The notes: a model not told the origin generated them from the letters alone. A stretch of DNA of 64,000 nt from Diadema setosum (GCF_964275005.1 NC_092689.1:10367879-10431878), one strand, 5' to 3'; positions 25,239-37,085 are shown, counted from the first letter of the stretch. Made by a program: numbers and translations.

Positions 25239-28200
25239 GGGGGGGGGGAGGATGGAAACAATGATGACCAGTTATTATTCCCACTCACATACACTTGGAC
25301 GCACACAAGAGAAGTTGTGCCAATTGTCAGTGCAGAGATTTTGCCAATTATGTGTGCAATACCCGTGAGCACAGTGAAAGCAGATTCGAGAGACCTACAT
25401 CGTACAAGTTGGTCCGTGGTGGAAGAAATGCCATCCATGCATGCAGTGATGTCTTTCACACCTCACTGGCTGATTGTCAATCTGCACAGTGCTTACTGTG
25501 TCTGATCAGGGAGGTGTAAAGACCACCTCTCTGGTTTGATCTCTGATTGTTAGTCGCTGAAGCGGATGACTTGTTTGTCAGTCTCTGAAGGTCACGCCGC
25601 TCTCAAGGACGAATGGGCAAAGAGGATTTGGGCCGAATTCAAAGGGCATTGCCTTTGACTCGACATGAATGCATCTGCTCTTCAGGGAGATGGGAAAGAG
25701 AGAAGCGTATGTGTGTGTGTGTGTGGGGGTGGTGTTCTGTATTTCTTGTGTGTTGCATATTTAAGTGCCTTCAACAATTTTTTGGGGTGGGGCACATCAG
25801 GGATACTTAATTTTGTATGTTTTGTCACACGAAATACCATGTGCTATGAAAATGCTGTGTTAGTACATTTTGCATTTTATCATGTAAAGACAGTGATAAT
25901 GAAATGGAAGCGGATGTGAATGTGTGTGTTTGCAGATATTAGATGATACGTACTGATGGCGACACTAGGGATAAACATCAGCCTGAAGGCTAGATGGTAT
26001 CATAGAAGACATCACTTTTTATACAAATGACGCACAGGTCTGAGTGCGTCAGTCGGAATTGTGTGCATAAGGTAACTATGGAATGCTTAACCCACGAGGC
26101 GAAGCCGAGTGGGTTTAGGCTAAATTCCATAGTTACCGCATGCACACTATATTCCGACTGACGCACGAAAGACATGTGCGTTATCTGATTTATAGAATGG
26201 GTAATTTTCTTGTCAAAACCCATTTTTCTATCGTGTAACCCAATGACAAAATTACTGGATGCATTTCCTTTTGGCTTGCCGTAAACGGGCATGCATACCC
26301 GTACTTACCATTTTTACTGGATGCATTGCCAGCCATGCATCAGTTTTACTGGATGCATGGCCAAGCTGAGTGCGCGAACGCTTGCTTTAGTGCGCGAACC
26401 TTTGTTACAAGTACGCGTACTCTTGCTAAGTGCGCGATAACATGTTTACCACTGTGACTCAGCGTGCGTGCGGCCAGTAGAAATGAACACATAGCTCTCG
26501 ACCAATCAGATCGCAGGATTCTCGCTACCCATTCTATAAAATATTATGCAGACTTCTTCACTACATGGAGAGAAAGATACATGTACAATGTAGCCTAGTA
26601 ATCCTTCAATTTTGAGTAATGCAACAATATTCCTTCTAAACCTGATGAAATGTATGTAGCTAATCATGTAACGTGGATATAGACATCACTTCGTGCTCTA
26701 AATAAATGAAGAGATAGATGGGAATATACACATTAACACACACGCTATCACCCATGCACACTCAAATCTTTCCTATGCCAACAAATTCTCTCTTCAAGTC
26801 ACAGTGACATTCAGTACCAGCCCTTTTTTGTTGGAGATTATTTTGTGTCGTTTTCTATTTCTTCCTTTTGGCTTCTGACCTATATATACTACCAGCCAAA
26901 GTTATGCAGATGCATCAATACTGTATTACTAGCAAGAAGTGCCTTGTGTAATCTAGCCTCTGCAATGTACCCTCATTATTTTGTATTCTGAACATTTAAT
27001 CCATAAAACTTACTCCAGGGCAAGTACGGTGTAGGACAGATATATGTACTGTCCATGCTATCTTATTTTGTCTGGTTTACTTCCGTGGAACATTTAAGAG
27101 TTCAAATTCCAGGAGGCGGCCCATGCTGCTGTTTGGAATATAACAGCACATTTAAGTACTGTTGTAGCCTGGGAGAAGGGAGAAGAAAATAGCAGAGAAG
27201 GATAAAGGCATACGTTTTTTTATGCCTCCGCCAGAAGGGTGCTGGAGGCATTATTATTATTATTGTTTTTTTAATGAAATGAAAAGGGTACTGTTTCTTT
27301 CAATACTCATGCCTGACATGCAAGACAAAATCTCGGTATGTACAGTAGTCATGTTTTAAAGTGTATGTTATGTTCCTCATTGGAAATACAATGTACAGTG
27401 ATATGCAGTAACAGCATATCACTTGGAGCAGTTACCTTCCTTGACTTGTGTGACAGTCCCTTGTTGAATAAACATTTTTTTTTTCCCTTGTACAGTGGAT
27501 TTCATTGCTCAAAGAAGTAGCCACATTTATATTTACATTTCTAGTTATTCTGAATTTCACAAACCAACAAATGGGGAGGGGGCAAGGTGTCTTCTAAGGT
27601 ATTGATTTTAGAAGAAACTGTGTCCAAAGTTGGTAACTCAATCATGTATTTGACATTAATTGTGGCTTTTGTATGAGCATTGATAATGAGAATGTTTGTT
27701 TTGTTTTTGTTTCTTTCTTGTTTTCTGTGTAGACTATGGTGGTGTGAACATTCTTACGAGAATCTGTGCTGGGATAACTACAGGGGCATTTGCTGTGACT
27801 TGTGCCCAGCCCACCGACGTGGTCAAGATCCGCATGCAGGCTCAGGGTAATGCCGAGCTGACAGGCGCCCCCAAGAGGTACAGCGGTGCTATGAATGCAT
27901 ACCAGACCATCGCCAAAGAGGAAGGAGTGAGGGGCCTGTGGAAGGGTACGTTTGCGTTTCTCACAACACCAGGGACTCTGAAATAAGCTCGAAAGCATAA
28001 ACTTAAAGAGCCGATACTATGACCAAATAGTACCTTCCCAGTTCAGCATAATTTCTAATTGCAAAATGTTCAGAAATGGCTTATACACTATACCAACATT
28101 CTCCTTGTCAAAACTATATAACATATGTGCCAAGGCTGAAGGCACCCAAAGAGAGCTGCCCCATAAAAACTAACATCTTTTATGTCATTGTTCAAATTTC

Positions 28201-29838
28201 CATCAGTTTCACTTGACAAGGTCAGTCTCGTGACGTATCTACTGTGTGTGTGGGATTATGAAGGACTTGAGCAATTTCCATTAGTTTCACTTGTATGAGA
28301 AGATATGATGAAGATTCATTCATCACAGCAACAGAGTGTTTATGCACCTGCCAAAGAAGCTCCATGCAATAATTATCATTAAGAACTTTCAAATGATACA
28401 GGCTTGTGTAGTGTTTCAACAACGATGCCCGCGTTGTTGAACATGTCACAAGGTCAGTCTTGTGACATACATATCTACCATGTGTTTGGGATTATAAAGG
28501 ACTTGTGCAATTGACCTTGGCTCTCTGTCAGTCAAGGGCTATTGCACTCTGGAAGCATGCACCAAAAATAAGTTCGAGGGCAAAAAGACTGCATGGTTGT
28601 TGAGTTTTATTACTTAGAGTACTGTGACAAAGACTGCTTTGCCCATTCGTGTGCTACAGAAGTCAGCCCAAAGAATCAATTTCCTGATTTGTACAGTAAA
28701 ACCGTTATCTTCGATGTTTTTTTTTTTCGCCTGTGCTGTCATCCCTAACTCATGTGGTTACCCAGCAAGGTCAAAGGTCATGTGAGTTAAAAACCATAGA
28801 TTTAATACACCAAATATATTTTGTCTGTGGAAACATTTTTTAAAAGAAGGGAATTTCAAGCTTTGTTTTATGGTGTCTTTTTTAACATACAGGCACCATG
28901 CCCAACATTGCCCGAAACTCAGTGGTCAACGCCAGCGAGGTGGTGGCCTACGACCTCATCAAAGAGGCCATCTTGCGACGCAGGTGGATGAACGACGAGT
29001 TCCCCTGCCACTTTGTCTCCGCCTTCGGGGCGGGGTTCGTGACCACCTGCGTGGCCACTCCCGTGGACGTGGTGAAGACGCGCTACATGAACTCTGGCAT
29101 GGGCCGGTACCGAGGGGCCATGGACTGCGCCACCCAGATGTTCCGGAAAGAAGGGCCGTTCGCCTTCTACAAAGGGTGAGCGAACTTGCCGGTGGCATGT
29201 TTGAAGGATGCTCTGAATTTCCTCATAGACTATTATCATAACACCAACACACCTCGGCTTTGGCCGCTTGTCACAAATTGTCTATCATACAACAAGTTTT
29301 AATGTGACATCATACTGCACCATTTTGTGCTGAAAAACCCCCTCCGTATGCAGTTTTCTGGTGAGACTCCAGAACTATTCTTAGGCCAAGTGGGAATCTT
29401 AACTCTCATGAGTTTACCATAAATAAAAAGACTAAAGTCAAACAAATAGAACACTTACAATCTCAAAATCGACGGACTAAAAATGAGAATGTCATGAAAT
29501 TTTCAAGTTTGTTATCCTGTATTTACAAACCAGAAATATGAAAAAGTACTGCCGAGTACTCCCTCTTCATACGTAGAGTTCAGGTGTTATTTGCAAATGC
29601 CACCACTATAAACAAATGGTGTACATTTCTGCCTTTCACCTGACCAAAGTCAAGTGCAAGTTCATGTGTTTTGTCATTCTTTTTTTTTTTAAATCTTAAA
29701 TGGCTTCATTGCTTCCATTTCTATTCACCCAGATTCACACCACAGTTCCTGAGACTTGGCGCCTGGAACATTGTCATGTTCGTCAGCTTCGAGCAGCTCA
29801 AGAGAGGCATGGTGATGCTGTCCACCCAGAAGAGCTAG
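18728..29838 (+). CDS. ucp2: Mitochondrial uncoupling protein (UCP1/2/3 type), five coding exons, frameshifted as printed
   Basis: A solute carrier of the mitochondrial inner membrane (SLC25 family). Uncoupling proteins dissipate the proton gradient or exchange anions and are inhibited by purine nucleotides. Coding exons are 18728-18853, 21693-21926, 27733-27945, 28893-29175 and 29733-29838, all with GT-AG borders and matching phases. Allowing for one missing base at about 21854 they encode 320 residues, close to the usual ~310. All three carrier signatures are present: PLDTAKVR (33-40), PTDVVKIR (147-154) and PVDVVKTR (248-255), each followed by an EG...G segment. The MVGF start, [27 protein letters not shown] and the PNIARN...YDLIK stretch are specific to the UCP1/2/3 branch rather than to other carriers. 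The start has A at -3 and G at +4. Introns carry MITEs and a GT microsatellite. The nearest gene converges from the right. Assignment to UCP2 in particular is conventional: invertebrates often have one gene ancestral to UCP1-3. Confidence 0.93.
20622..20781. mobile_element. MITE with GGGCCCC ends, copy 1
   Basis: The left tip GGGCCCCGTTTCATAAAA mirrors the right tip TTTTATGAAATGGGGCCC with one mismatch, and the 160-bp body is largely self-complementary (CTTTGCTGGAATGACAA against ATTCCAGCAAGAG). It lies in UCP coding intron 1. A second copy lies at 55801-55959. Confidence 0.8.
21693..21926 (+). CDS. ucp2: UCP coding exon 2, with a one-base deletion
   Basis: The acceptor CATAG precedes ATCCAAGG. 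The exon encodes the first matrix loop ([18 protein letters not shown]) and the second helix ([15 protein letters not shown]). The frame shifts by one base between GLQRQ (codon at 21852-21854) and MCFAS (ATG at 21854-21856): CAATG is seen where CAAATG or CAGATG is expected. Read literally, the frame goes on into unrelated residues. The donor TCG|GTGCGT ends the exon in phase 1, in register with the next exon once the missing base is allowed for. A weaker donor at 21911 would remove about five residues. Confidence 0.88.
23165..23760. mobile_element. Palindromic element with GAGGCGAAGCCGAG hairpin, copy 1
   Basis: Two nested inverted repeats are seen. Bases 23179-23343 fold from ATGATGCACAGGAT to ATCCTGTGCATCAT with GAGGCGAAGCCGAGTG near the centre. 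A wider pair runs from ATAAAATGGGT (from 23351) to ACCCATTTTAT (ending about 23737). A similar arrangement occurs at 26020-26545. There is no coding capacity. It lies in UCP coding intron 2. Confidence 0.6.
24554..24577. repeat. 24-bp hairpin
   Basis: GGGAACCTGGT and ACCAGGTTCCC form perfect 11-bp arms around TT. It lies just downstream of a long T-run in UCP coding intron 2. Confidence 0.8.
25150..25241. repeat. Long GT microsatellite
   Basis: About 45 GT units with three GTAT interruptions, followed by a 10-base G-run near 25238. It reads as Cys/Val or His/Thr repeats in overlapping ORFs, which are artefacts. It lies in UCP coding intron 2. Confidence 0.9.
25504..25541. repeat. Small hairpin (CAGGGAGGT type)
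   Basis: GATCAGGGAGGTG pairs with CACCTCTCTGG...GATC around a short loop, with one mismatch in the core arm. It belongs to the same palindrome set as 7729, 41506, 41701 and 60948. Confidence 0.7.
26020..26545. mobile_element. Palindromic element with GAGGCGAAGCCGAG hairpin, copy 2
   Basis: A palindrome runs from AATGACGCACAGG to about 26183, centred on CACGAGGCGAAGCCGAGTGGG. A wider pair is TATAGAATGGGTA near 26191 and TACCCATTCTATA ending about 26538. An internal ACTGGATGCAT motif recurs three times. It is clearly related in design to 23165-23760, but the arm sequences have diverged. Confidence 0.6.
27217..27265. repeat. Fragment of the ATGCCTCCGCC repeat family
   Basis: TTTTATGCCTCCGCCAGAAG and GCTGGAGGCATTATTATTAT match the ends of the larger elements at 51384 and 53834. 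It appears to be the two termini joined with no interior. Confidence 0.5.
27733..27945 (+). CDS. ucp2: UCP coding exon 3
   Basis: The acceptor TGTGTAG opens the exon in phase 1. It encodes helix 3 with [13 protein letters not shown], the second carrier signature PTDVVKIR, the QAQ segment and the loop ending [10 protein letters not shown]. The donor is G|GTACGT. This is the most conserved part of the gene. Confidence 0.93.
28216..28512. repeat. Duplicated ~60-bp segment in UCP coding intron 3
   Basis: ACAAGGTCAGTCTCGTGAC at about 28215 recurs as ACAAGGTCAGTCTTGTGAC at about 28449. Each is followed by a similar block ending in GGGATTAT(G/A)AAGGACTTG. The spacing is about 231 bp and the copies differ at several positions. 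Confidence 0.65.
28893..29175 (+). CDS. ucp2: UCP coding exon 4
   Basis: The acceptor CATACAG is followed by [20 protein letters not shown], helix 4 of the uncoupling proteins, then helix 5 with the third signature PVDVVKTR and the loop EGPFAFYKG. The donor is GG|GTGAGC. The exon is much richer in G+C than its flanks, typical of a constrained coding exon here. Confidence 0.94.
29733..29838 (+). CDS. ucp2: UCP coding exon 5 (C-terminus)
   Basis: The acceptor CACCCAG leads into [20 protein letters not shown], the last helix with the FLRLG.WN motif. In other uncoupling proteins this region takes part in nucleotide binding. The ORF ends in STQKS and TAG at 29836-29838. Confidence 0.94.
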
Positions 29839-32745
29839 GATGAAAAGAGGATAGGATGCGTTGCCATGGTGATAAGACTGCTCTTTGCCCCACCCCCTCA
29901 ATGTGAGAACCTGGCTGGCAGTCCCTTTTGCGCTTTTCGCCAAAATCATGAGCCGCGAATGATGCTTTCTTAATCAATTTAGCAGGAAGACGTGATCTAC
30001 GAGGCAGTGATAATGATTGGCAAATCGCACTTCAAGGACTTGTAGATTTGGCATCCACACCCGAGGGCTCTTCCATTGCCACTTGCCCACCAGTGACCCC
30101 ATTCATGGAGATATTCTTCATAGCAAAGCTGATGAAAGAAGTGAAAGTGGTAGTCTCACATTCAGCAAGCAAATGTATTAGAAAGATGACTCTTTTTTTT
30201 TTAAAGACTCAAATCTTGATTGAATATGTCTCTGGTATGAGAGAATGTAGAAATATCAATTCTTTCTATTATGGTCATTATCTATTAACTTTTGGTATGA
30301 AGGATTTCTAACGTGTTAATTTACAGCCTTTTTTTTTCTCTCTCTCTTTTCAATGGACTGTGAGGGATATGTTTGTTTAAGTTTTTAGGAAATGGGCCAT
30401 TTGTTCAGTCTGGTGAATTATCGAAAACTCTGAAATTGACCAGCCTGAATGGGCAAGTGCTTGTGGAAGAAATACAAATCTGCACGGATGGAGCCTTGCA
30501 TGCTGTACAGTTGACTGCTCTGATTATGTTGCTCTGTTGTCGTTGGCCTGCGCTCATGCAGAAATTGTTGAATATTAGACAGTGCAATTAGAAAAGCTGT
30601 ATGATGCTACATGTATGACTGGGTCATATTGAATACCAAAAGCAATTTGTTACTGGTGCGTGTTGCTGCATGTAAAATGAATACCTGTTCGACGCAAATT
30701 ATGTGGCGGTTGCTGGGCAGTTTTTTTTTCTGAATTTGTTTTTGTGTTATTGGCCCATTAAATTTTGCAATCTTGCAGACGTAACCAAAAAAAGAAAAGA
30801 AAAGAAAAGAATTATTCTGTTTTATAGTGAAAATATGAAACGTAAGATTATGGAATGCATAAATTTCATTTGGCTTACAGGATATGTTGTACATTGCTCC
30901 TGTAATTACTAGCAGTATTACTCTCATGCCAGAACAATGTGTATAACCATCATTTTAATCACATTGCCAATATTGTTGGCAAGACATTACTGAGCCAAAC
31001 TGATGAATATTTTGCTGGCATTTAAACTCCACGATACATAGTAACGCAGACCATGTGCCAACTGATCTTTGATGAGCGAAAGACCTTGTATTATCCATAA
31101 ACCAAAGCTGGAGGAGGGAGATGTGTGTACTGTTACCTCCTTCGTCGCCTTCAGGGCACTGTGAGAATCTTTTTTTGTTGGCTATCGTAAAATAGTTAAT
31201 ATGGTTGCCACGCAAAGTCTGGAAGAGCCAAGACTAGGTACACCAGTTTACTAAATTCTTGATGGTAGTGCTTTGGAGGATTTGCTTGGCAGTGCTTCCC
31301 AATCCCCCAGGAATGGTCTTACAGTTGGGGGCTGTATGTATCTGGACATCTGTGACTGCAGCATTCTGATACTTGATTTAATGACTGTTCTTTACACTGA
31401 TATTATATTTAAAAAGAAGGGAATGGGAATGGGCAAAAGCAAGGTGACTGGGTGAAATACAGTGATGCAAATTGCATGTCTGGACAAGATGGAGAAGTAA
31501 ACTTTCTGTGAGGGTTAAGCTTATATAGACAAGACTGGATGAACAGATGAGAAGTAATGAAAAGAAATGAAATGATAAAGGAATGGAGCACTCTGAGTGA
31601 AAATCTTGCACAACTTTGTCCCAAGAGGGAAGAAGTTGCATATTTTGTGATGTGCGCTGTGTGGAAAGTGGGATGGGCTTGCAACACTGCTGCAGATGTA
31701 CACAGGATGTCGTCATGGAAACAGATGAGTGGAAGAAGAGATGCATCCATGCCAAGAAGAGGGGGGATTTAGTCCCAAGACTGGGATGGTTCCAGAGACA
31801 GGAACAGCCGGTATCGAGAGCAGGGACATGGATTTATCAAAGTAAAGTCAATAGAAGAGGATGAAAGGGGTGATTCCCCGGAGACTTGATAATGGCAGAT
31901 GAGTTTAAAGCAATTTGATGTAATGAGGGAGAATTTCTGAAATAATAAGATACCATCTATCAAAAGTCTGAATGTTATGTTTAGTATGACTATATATAAT
32001 TTCAACTTCTTAAACTATTGGGTTTGGTGGCAGATTTATCGATGATTGTGTACTTGTAAATATGAGATTATTTTATTCTGCTATGAAAGCTGGGATGAAG
32101 TTGTGAAAAAAGTATATGTACAAGATTGGTGAGATATAGAGATCTGAAACGTATGTCAAGTGAAAAATTGTGATTCTCGTGGTAGTACTAAGTGTAACCC
32201 ATGTCTACTGTGTACTGTGTACATGCAATCATGTTGTCAACATTATAACTCATATTTCATGTCTCCAGAGGATGTAGTGTTGTAGTACATGTGTAAGTGT
32301 AATGGTGCAACTGTGTATCCACTATTGCAATATTAATAATATTATACACAGCACTAACACCTCAAGAAAAGATGACTGTGACACTACTGCTTTGGTGCCT
32401 TTATTTCAAACTTTTTGATATCAACCAGAATGATATATACTACTTAAACTGCTGGCCAGGCACTGTTCGAATATTTTTCATTCTTGAAAAAAAAAAAAAT
32501 GGGAAGAAAGCACACAAAAAAATATTGATATCTTGTGGAAAAGCTTCTGATTGATACACCACACCGTAATAAAAGTGAAATTATGAAAAGAAAATTCAAC
32601 ATTTTGCGCATTTTATGAGAAGTGCATGTACAATTGTATTACTGTGGAACACCTGTTTTTGAGTTGATTAAATTTTGCAAAATCTGGCAAGAAAAAAACC
32701 CAACATGCTTTCACAAATAAAGAGACTCTGGATGGAATGTGGCTA
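29839..32745 (+). other. Probable 3' UTR of the uncoupling protein gene
   Basis: After the UCP stop there is no open frame of substance for about 2.9 kb, and the + strand is rich in T and G as in many long 3' UTRs. AATAAA occurs at 32568-32573 and 32716-32721. The extent is inferred from the signals, not seen in a transcript. Confidence 0.4.
32716..32721 (+). terminator. Candidate polyadenylation signal for UCP
   Basis: A canonical AATAAA followed within about 40 bases by a GT-rich stretch (CCTGTGTGTAGC), the usual arrangement of a cleavage and polyadenylation site. An alternative AATAAA lies at 32568. Confidence 0.4.
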
Positions 32746-35296
32746 TTCCCTGTGTGTAGCTTTTGAGCCGAATTTGGTGCACATAGCCATCCATCTTGAT
32801 GAATATTTCATTTATTGTTAAATTCTTTGCACGACAGCATGGATACGAGTGTGCCGTACTGACTATGCTTGTGCACAATCACTTTTTGGTCTCCGTTTTA
32901 TTATTTCGCTGGAGTCCGTAGAGTGGTTGCCTATTTATATTTTTCATGCCTCTCATTCACTTCATTTGTTATTGTCGTGTGATATGTTTTGATAGGCTTT
33001 GCTAAATGAGTAGCGCCAGAGCAAGATGCTGACCGTTTCGTTGTGTCACACTGCACAAATAGTATTCATATTATTTTTTTGTATAAATCTGCTTTCCAAG
33101 TTGCTGTTATGAATGAGATGGTGAATGTATCAAAAATTGTTTCTTTTTGTTTTTTCAAGCTGGACATGCTTGATATTATACGTATCAGTTTGATACTCTT
33201 TGCTTTTATCCAATGGGACAGGGTATGAGTGAATTTCTGTTATTATTATTATTATTATTATTATATTACGGTAACAATATTTTTGTGTTTGCCCGCATAG
33301 TTGGGCGAGAACACATCAGTTGTTCTTGTTTTGAATGTGGTTTTTATTTTGGTAAAGCAATAGTAAAGGGATTGATTATGATTTGCACAATACATTTTGT
33401 TCATCGTTTTAAAGGGGGAGAAGGCCATGCAATCTCAGCTGAAGAGAATGAGGTACATTGACGATTCCTTTAATATTCACAATATTCAGGTTTCTTTAAG
33501 TTTTTGTAAAGTTCCTGCAATCTTTCTCCACTGGTTAAAGTTACACACAGCAAAATATCCTCCTCCCCTTTCTGAAATGTCCAGCATCATTTATATTTGA
33601 TTGATTTATTTTCTCTTTTGCACATCCCTGTTCGCTGGCAGTTCGTTAGATTTTTAATCAACTACCGGTATAAACTTTTTGGGAATTCCAGCCCATGGAG
33701 GGAATTTTATGGATGAATTCCATAGCAAAAACAAAAACAAACAAACAAAAACCAACCACAGTCACAACACACAAAATATAAGATCTTAAGACAGCACAAT
33801 TCCTTCAAGGAGCTTAAGTGATAAAGACCCAGACTATGCCTGTCAGAAGAGTTAGACAGGGTGCGTCCTGCACAAAGTTAATTTGGATTTTAAAATATTG
33901 GCAGTGGAGTTGAGGACGTGAGGGATTAGTTTACACCTCTTAATTTGCGTCCTCTGCAAACCAACGCCGGTCTTGAATACCAAAATGGCTTCCACATGTT
34001 TACAATGTACTGAATTCTCTGCAGGTAAACATTCCACTTGTCATTTCAATTTCACCTCACTCATAGGTTACACCCCTTAAAAATATTTACCCCCTTCCCC
34101 CTCCACAAGACTATGCCTCTCTACCTCACTGACACAGAGTGTGGCAGACACACAGACACACATACACACACAAATACAAAGAAAGAAAAAAAAGAGTATG
34201 ACTGGTACAGGAGTGTTCAATTGTGTCAAAGTCTGTCAGTCACAAGACCTTCTGTTTCTGAGAAGAGACGGTAAAAGCAAGTTTTGACCTAGCTTTGTTT
34301 CAGTGTTTTGTCCATTGATATTGTGGGCATATAGTGAAATTTCAACTCAAATAAGGCATAGCCTTCCTCCAAGACTGTATCTCAATGTGAAAGTATGTGA
34401 ACATGTTCAGTTATGTCTGTGAGATTGTTTCAGAGATGTGGTCATCTCATAGGACCCATTATACAACATGGTTTAATTCGCTGTCCCGAGCTCACTGTAA
34501 AATGAAATTTTTAAAGATATGTACAGAAAATTGCTTGTAAATAAGATTAATTATAATATGCATTGTATGCATACTTGCAAAAAAGAAAATAATAAATGCT
34601 ATATACATGTCATACCACCTTAACAAGGAATGAGATCAGTGTGTTGAATTAGTCTTGTCATGTACAGTATCAAAAAAATGTAATGATTTACCATTGTGTA
34701 CAGCATGGTAATGTCATAATGATAATGAAGATAATGATGATGAAGATGAGAATGATAGCGATGATGATGATGATGACGACAACGGCTTGATCATGGACGG
34801 GCAGCATGCGTATGTCACTTTCATGATAGAAAGCAGTGTTTTTCTGACCTTGATGGTTTTGAAAGCCTTTCATACCGATTTTGAGGCACATTTTCAGTGA
34901 ACACATCCCGAGGGTGGACTATTCAGAGTGGAGTCATTAACATAACGATCATCTACATTTTCAGGTGGACCATCTGTAATCAGAGTGGAGTGGTAACCAT
35001 GGCAATCACCCACATTTTCAAAAGGACCAATCTAGAGTGGAGTCTCAAGGTTGCAACATTTACTTGAACTGGAACTGGGTCTTTATTTCACTCTCTTCCC
35101 CCCCCCCCCCTTTTCCTCTCCTCTCCCCTCTTTTTCTCTCTGTCTCCTGTTAGATTATGTTCACCTTTGACGATCCTCCCTATTGCATAATATAAAAGTA
35201 CATGTTTCATCACCAACAGTTGGGTCCGTATGCTGGCTTTATGCTATGTGCATATGAATAAGGTGACCTCGCACACCAACGCTCAACATACAAACG
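32746..35296. other. Gene-free stretch between the converging genes
   Basis: No exon is supported. It holds an ATT run at 33240-33263, an AC-rich run near 34150-34175, a GAT/GAA-rich repeat at 34712-34785 and a C-run at 35098-35110. Confidence 0.45.
34712..34785. repeat. GAT-rich trinucleotide repeat
   Basis: Imperfect GATGAT, GATAAT and GAAGAT units. On the minus strand it reads as poly-Ile in a spurious ORF. Confidence 0.8.
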
Positions 35297-36408
35297 TTAA
35301 AGGCCCGGTCCCACTGCACTTACGGATGCAAAGAGGATGTAAAGCGTACAAAAAATCTTGCCATCCGTTGGAAAACGCTACGAATCCACGGTGTACCCAT
35401 CGCATACTTGTTTCATCCGCTCTATCCATCGAGCATCCGTCCACTGTGACTTCATCCGCACAAAAAGTTTTAAGCTGCTTCAAACTTTTAGAACGGATGA
35501 ACTTTCCGCTGTGTACGATGTAAATCCACGACATACGAGCAACAAACGTTGTATGTCCGTGCGGCATCCCTTAAACGTCCGCTGTATCCTCTCTGCATCC
35601 TCTGGGCATCCTCGCAACTCACATCCGCTACAGCTAAAAACGGAAAGAGGGAGGAAAGATATGGTACGTGGAACGTCTTTACATCGTCAATAGCACGTTA
35701 ATAGAAAGGATGTAAGCGTATGCATCTCGTATATAAAGCATTTCGAAAGCACCCCCCCTGCATCCGCTCTGCATCCACTCTGCATCCACTCTGCATCCGC
35801 TTTTTCTGCTATGCGTCCGTTTCGCAATTATCTCCGGTAACCCCTTCGGAGCTGTCATCCCCTTCCATCCGCTTTCATCCGCTAGGCTTCCGATGAACAT
35901 CCGTTTAACATCCCCGCTACATACTACCCACATCCGTTCTATTTCCGTTCTGTTACCGCCAATTTTCGCCAATTTTGTCAATTTCTGGAGCGGATGAAGC
36001 CATCCTCAAAATTTTGCTCGTCCGCTGTGTCCTTTCTGCATACGCTTTGGCCCGAATTCACGAAGGTGGTACAAATGAAACCATGGTTTAAACCATGGAC
36101 AAAAACCATGGAATGCCAAGTGTTGCATGCGATATTTCGCTACGAAATCAGTCATTTCGTCGATGAAATGATTATTTTGTTAAGAAATGACAACTTTTTG
36201 TAACTAAATGAACATTTCGTCCACGAAATGATAATTTCGTTAACGAAGCAGTCATTTTGTCGACGAAATGACCAATTTCGTAACGAAATATTCTGTTTGA
36301 CACTTGGCGCTCCATGGTTTTTGTCCATGGTTTAGACCATGGTTTTGTTTGTACCACCTTCGTGAATTCGGGCCTTTGTGTCCGTCGGCCAGTGGGACCG
36401 GGCCTTAA
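35297..36408. mobile_element. TTAA-flanked 1.1-kb inverted-repeat element
   Basis: TTAA at 35297-35300 and 36405-36408 flanks an element starting AGGCCCGGTCCCACTG and ending CAGTGGGACCGGGCC. The interior is rich in CATCCGC/CATCCACTCTG motifs, including four 11-bp units at 35761-35804. ORFs inside have no recognisable transposase, so it looks non-autonomous. It is interrupted by another element at 36049-36374. Confidence 0.8.
36049..36374. mobile_element. MITE inserted inside the TTAA element
   Basis: The tip GGCCCGAATTCACGAAGGTG and its mirror form a perfect inverted repeat of 27 bp, followed by a second pair around CCATGGTTTAAACCATGG. The centre holds repeated ACGAAATGA/TTTCGT blocks. It lies wholly within the older TTAA-flanked element and so inserted later. 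Confidence 0.8.
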
Positions 36409-36753
36409 ACGGGGTCACACTTTTAGTGTTGACTTGTGCACTTCCAGTAATGCGGCGTTACTGTGCAGTAGGTATGAGCAGAGCACATACTACATAATGT
36501 GGTACAGTATGCGGTAACTGCATCTAATTTTCCCTTATTATCATTATTATAGAGGCATTGCTAATTCATAATAGAAATGCATTTTCAGAACTTTGTATTG
36601 GTTTTCCCAGTACATGTATGTAACAGTTGCTGGGAGAAATTACAAAACTATGGTAGACTGGAGAAAGAGACAGTGCTCCATGTTTCGCGTGCATGATCAG
36701 ATAGAGCTTGCCCTGTGCACTGGCACAGCGTTATTGACACATTATTACTGAAA

Positions 36754-37085
36754 TCAAAGGACAAGTCCACCTTCGTATACATGTGAATTGAGTGAATGCA
36801 GCAATATTTGAAGAACACATCAGTGAAAGTTTGGGGAAATTTGGACAATTCGTTCAAAAGTTATGGATTTTGAAAGTATCTGCACAGTCACTGCTGGATG
36901 AGAAGACTACTAGAGTGTGTGATGTCACATGCGTACAACGATATAAAGAAAATATAAAGAGAATTTCACAAAACGTTACTTTTTTTAAAAAAAGTACACA
37001 TTTCCTCGACTCGTCACTGATGTATGTTAGGGCATTGCTGCATTCACTCGATCCATATGTCTAGGAAGATGAAATTGTCCTTCGA
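36754..37085. mobile_element. TTAA-type foldback element, copy 2 (324 bp, internally deleted)
   Basis: The left arm AGGACAAGTCCACCTTCGTA matches copy 1 (12224) closely through GAAGACTACTA. The right arm is cut down to GGCATTGCTGCATTCACTCG...TTGTCCT. The flanks TCAA and TCGA may be decayed TTAA. Confidence 0.7.

Noticed and set aside
25143..25505. ORFs of 103-120 codons across the GT repeat
   Set aside because: Most of the length is Cys/Val or His/Thr from the microsatellite.
28870..29241. ORFs of 79-123 codons on both strands over UCP exon 4
   Set aside because: Shadow frames of the GC-rich UCP exon.
35230..35981. Overlapping ORFs of 94-111 codons on both strands
   Set aside because: They lie inside the TTAA-flanked inverted-repeat element, overlap in several frames and arise from the repeated CATCCGC motif.
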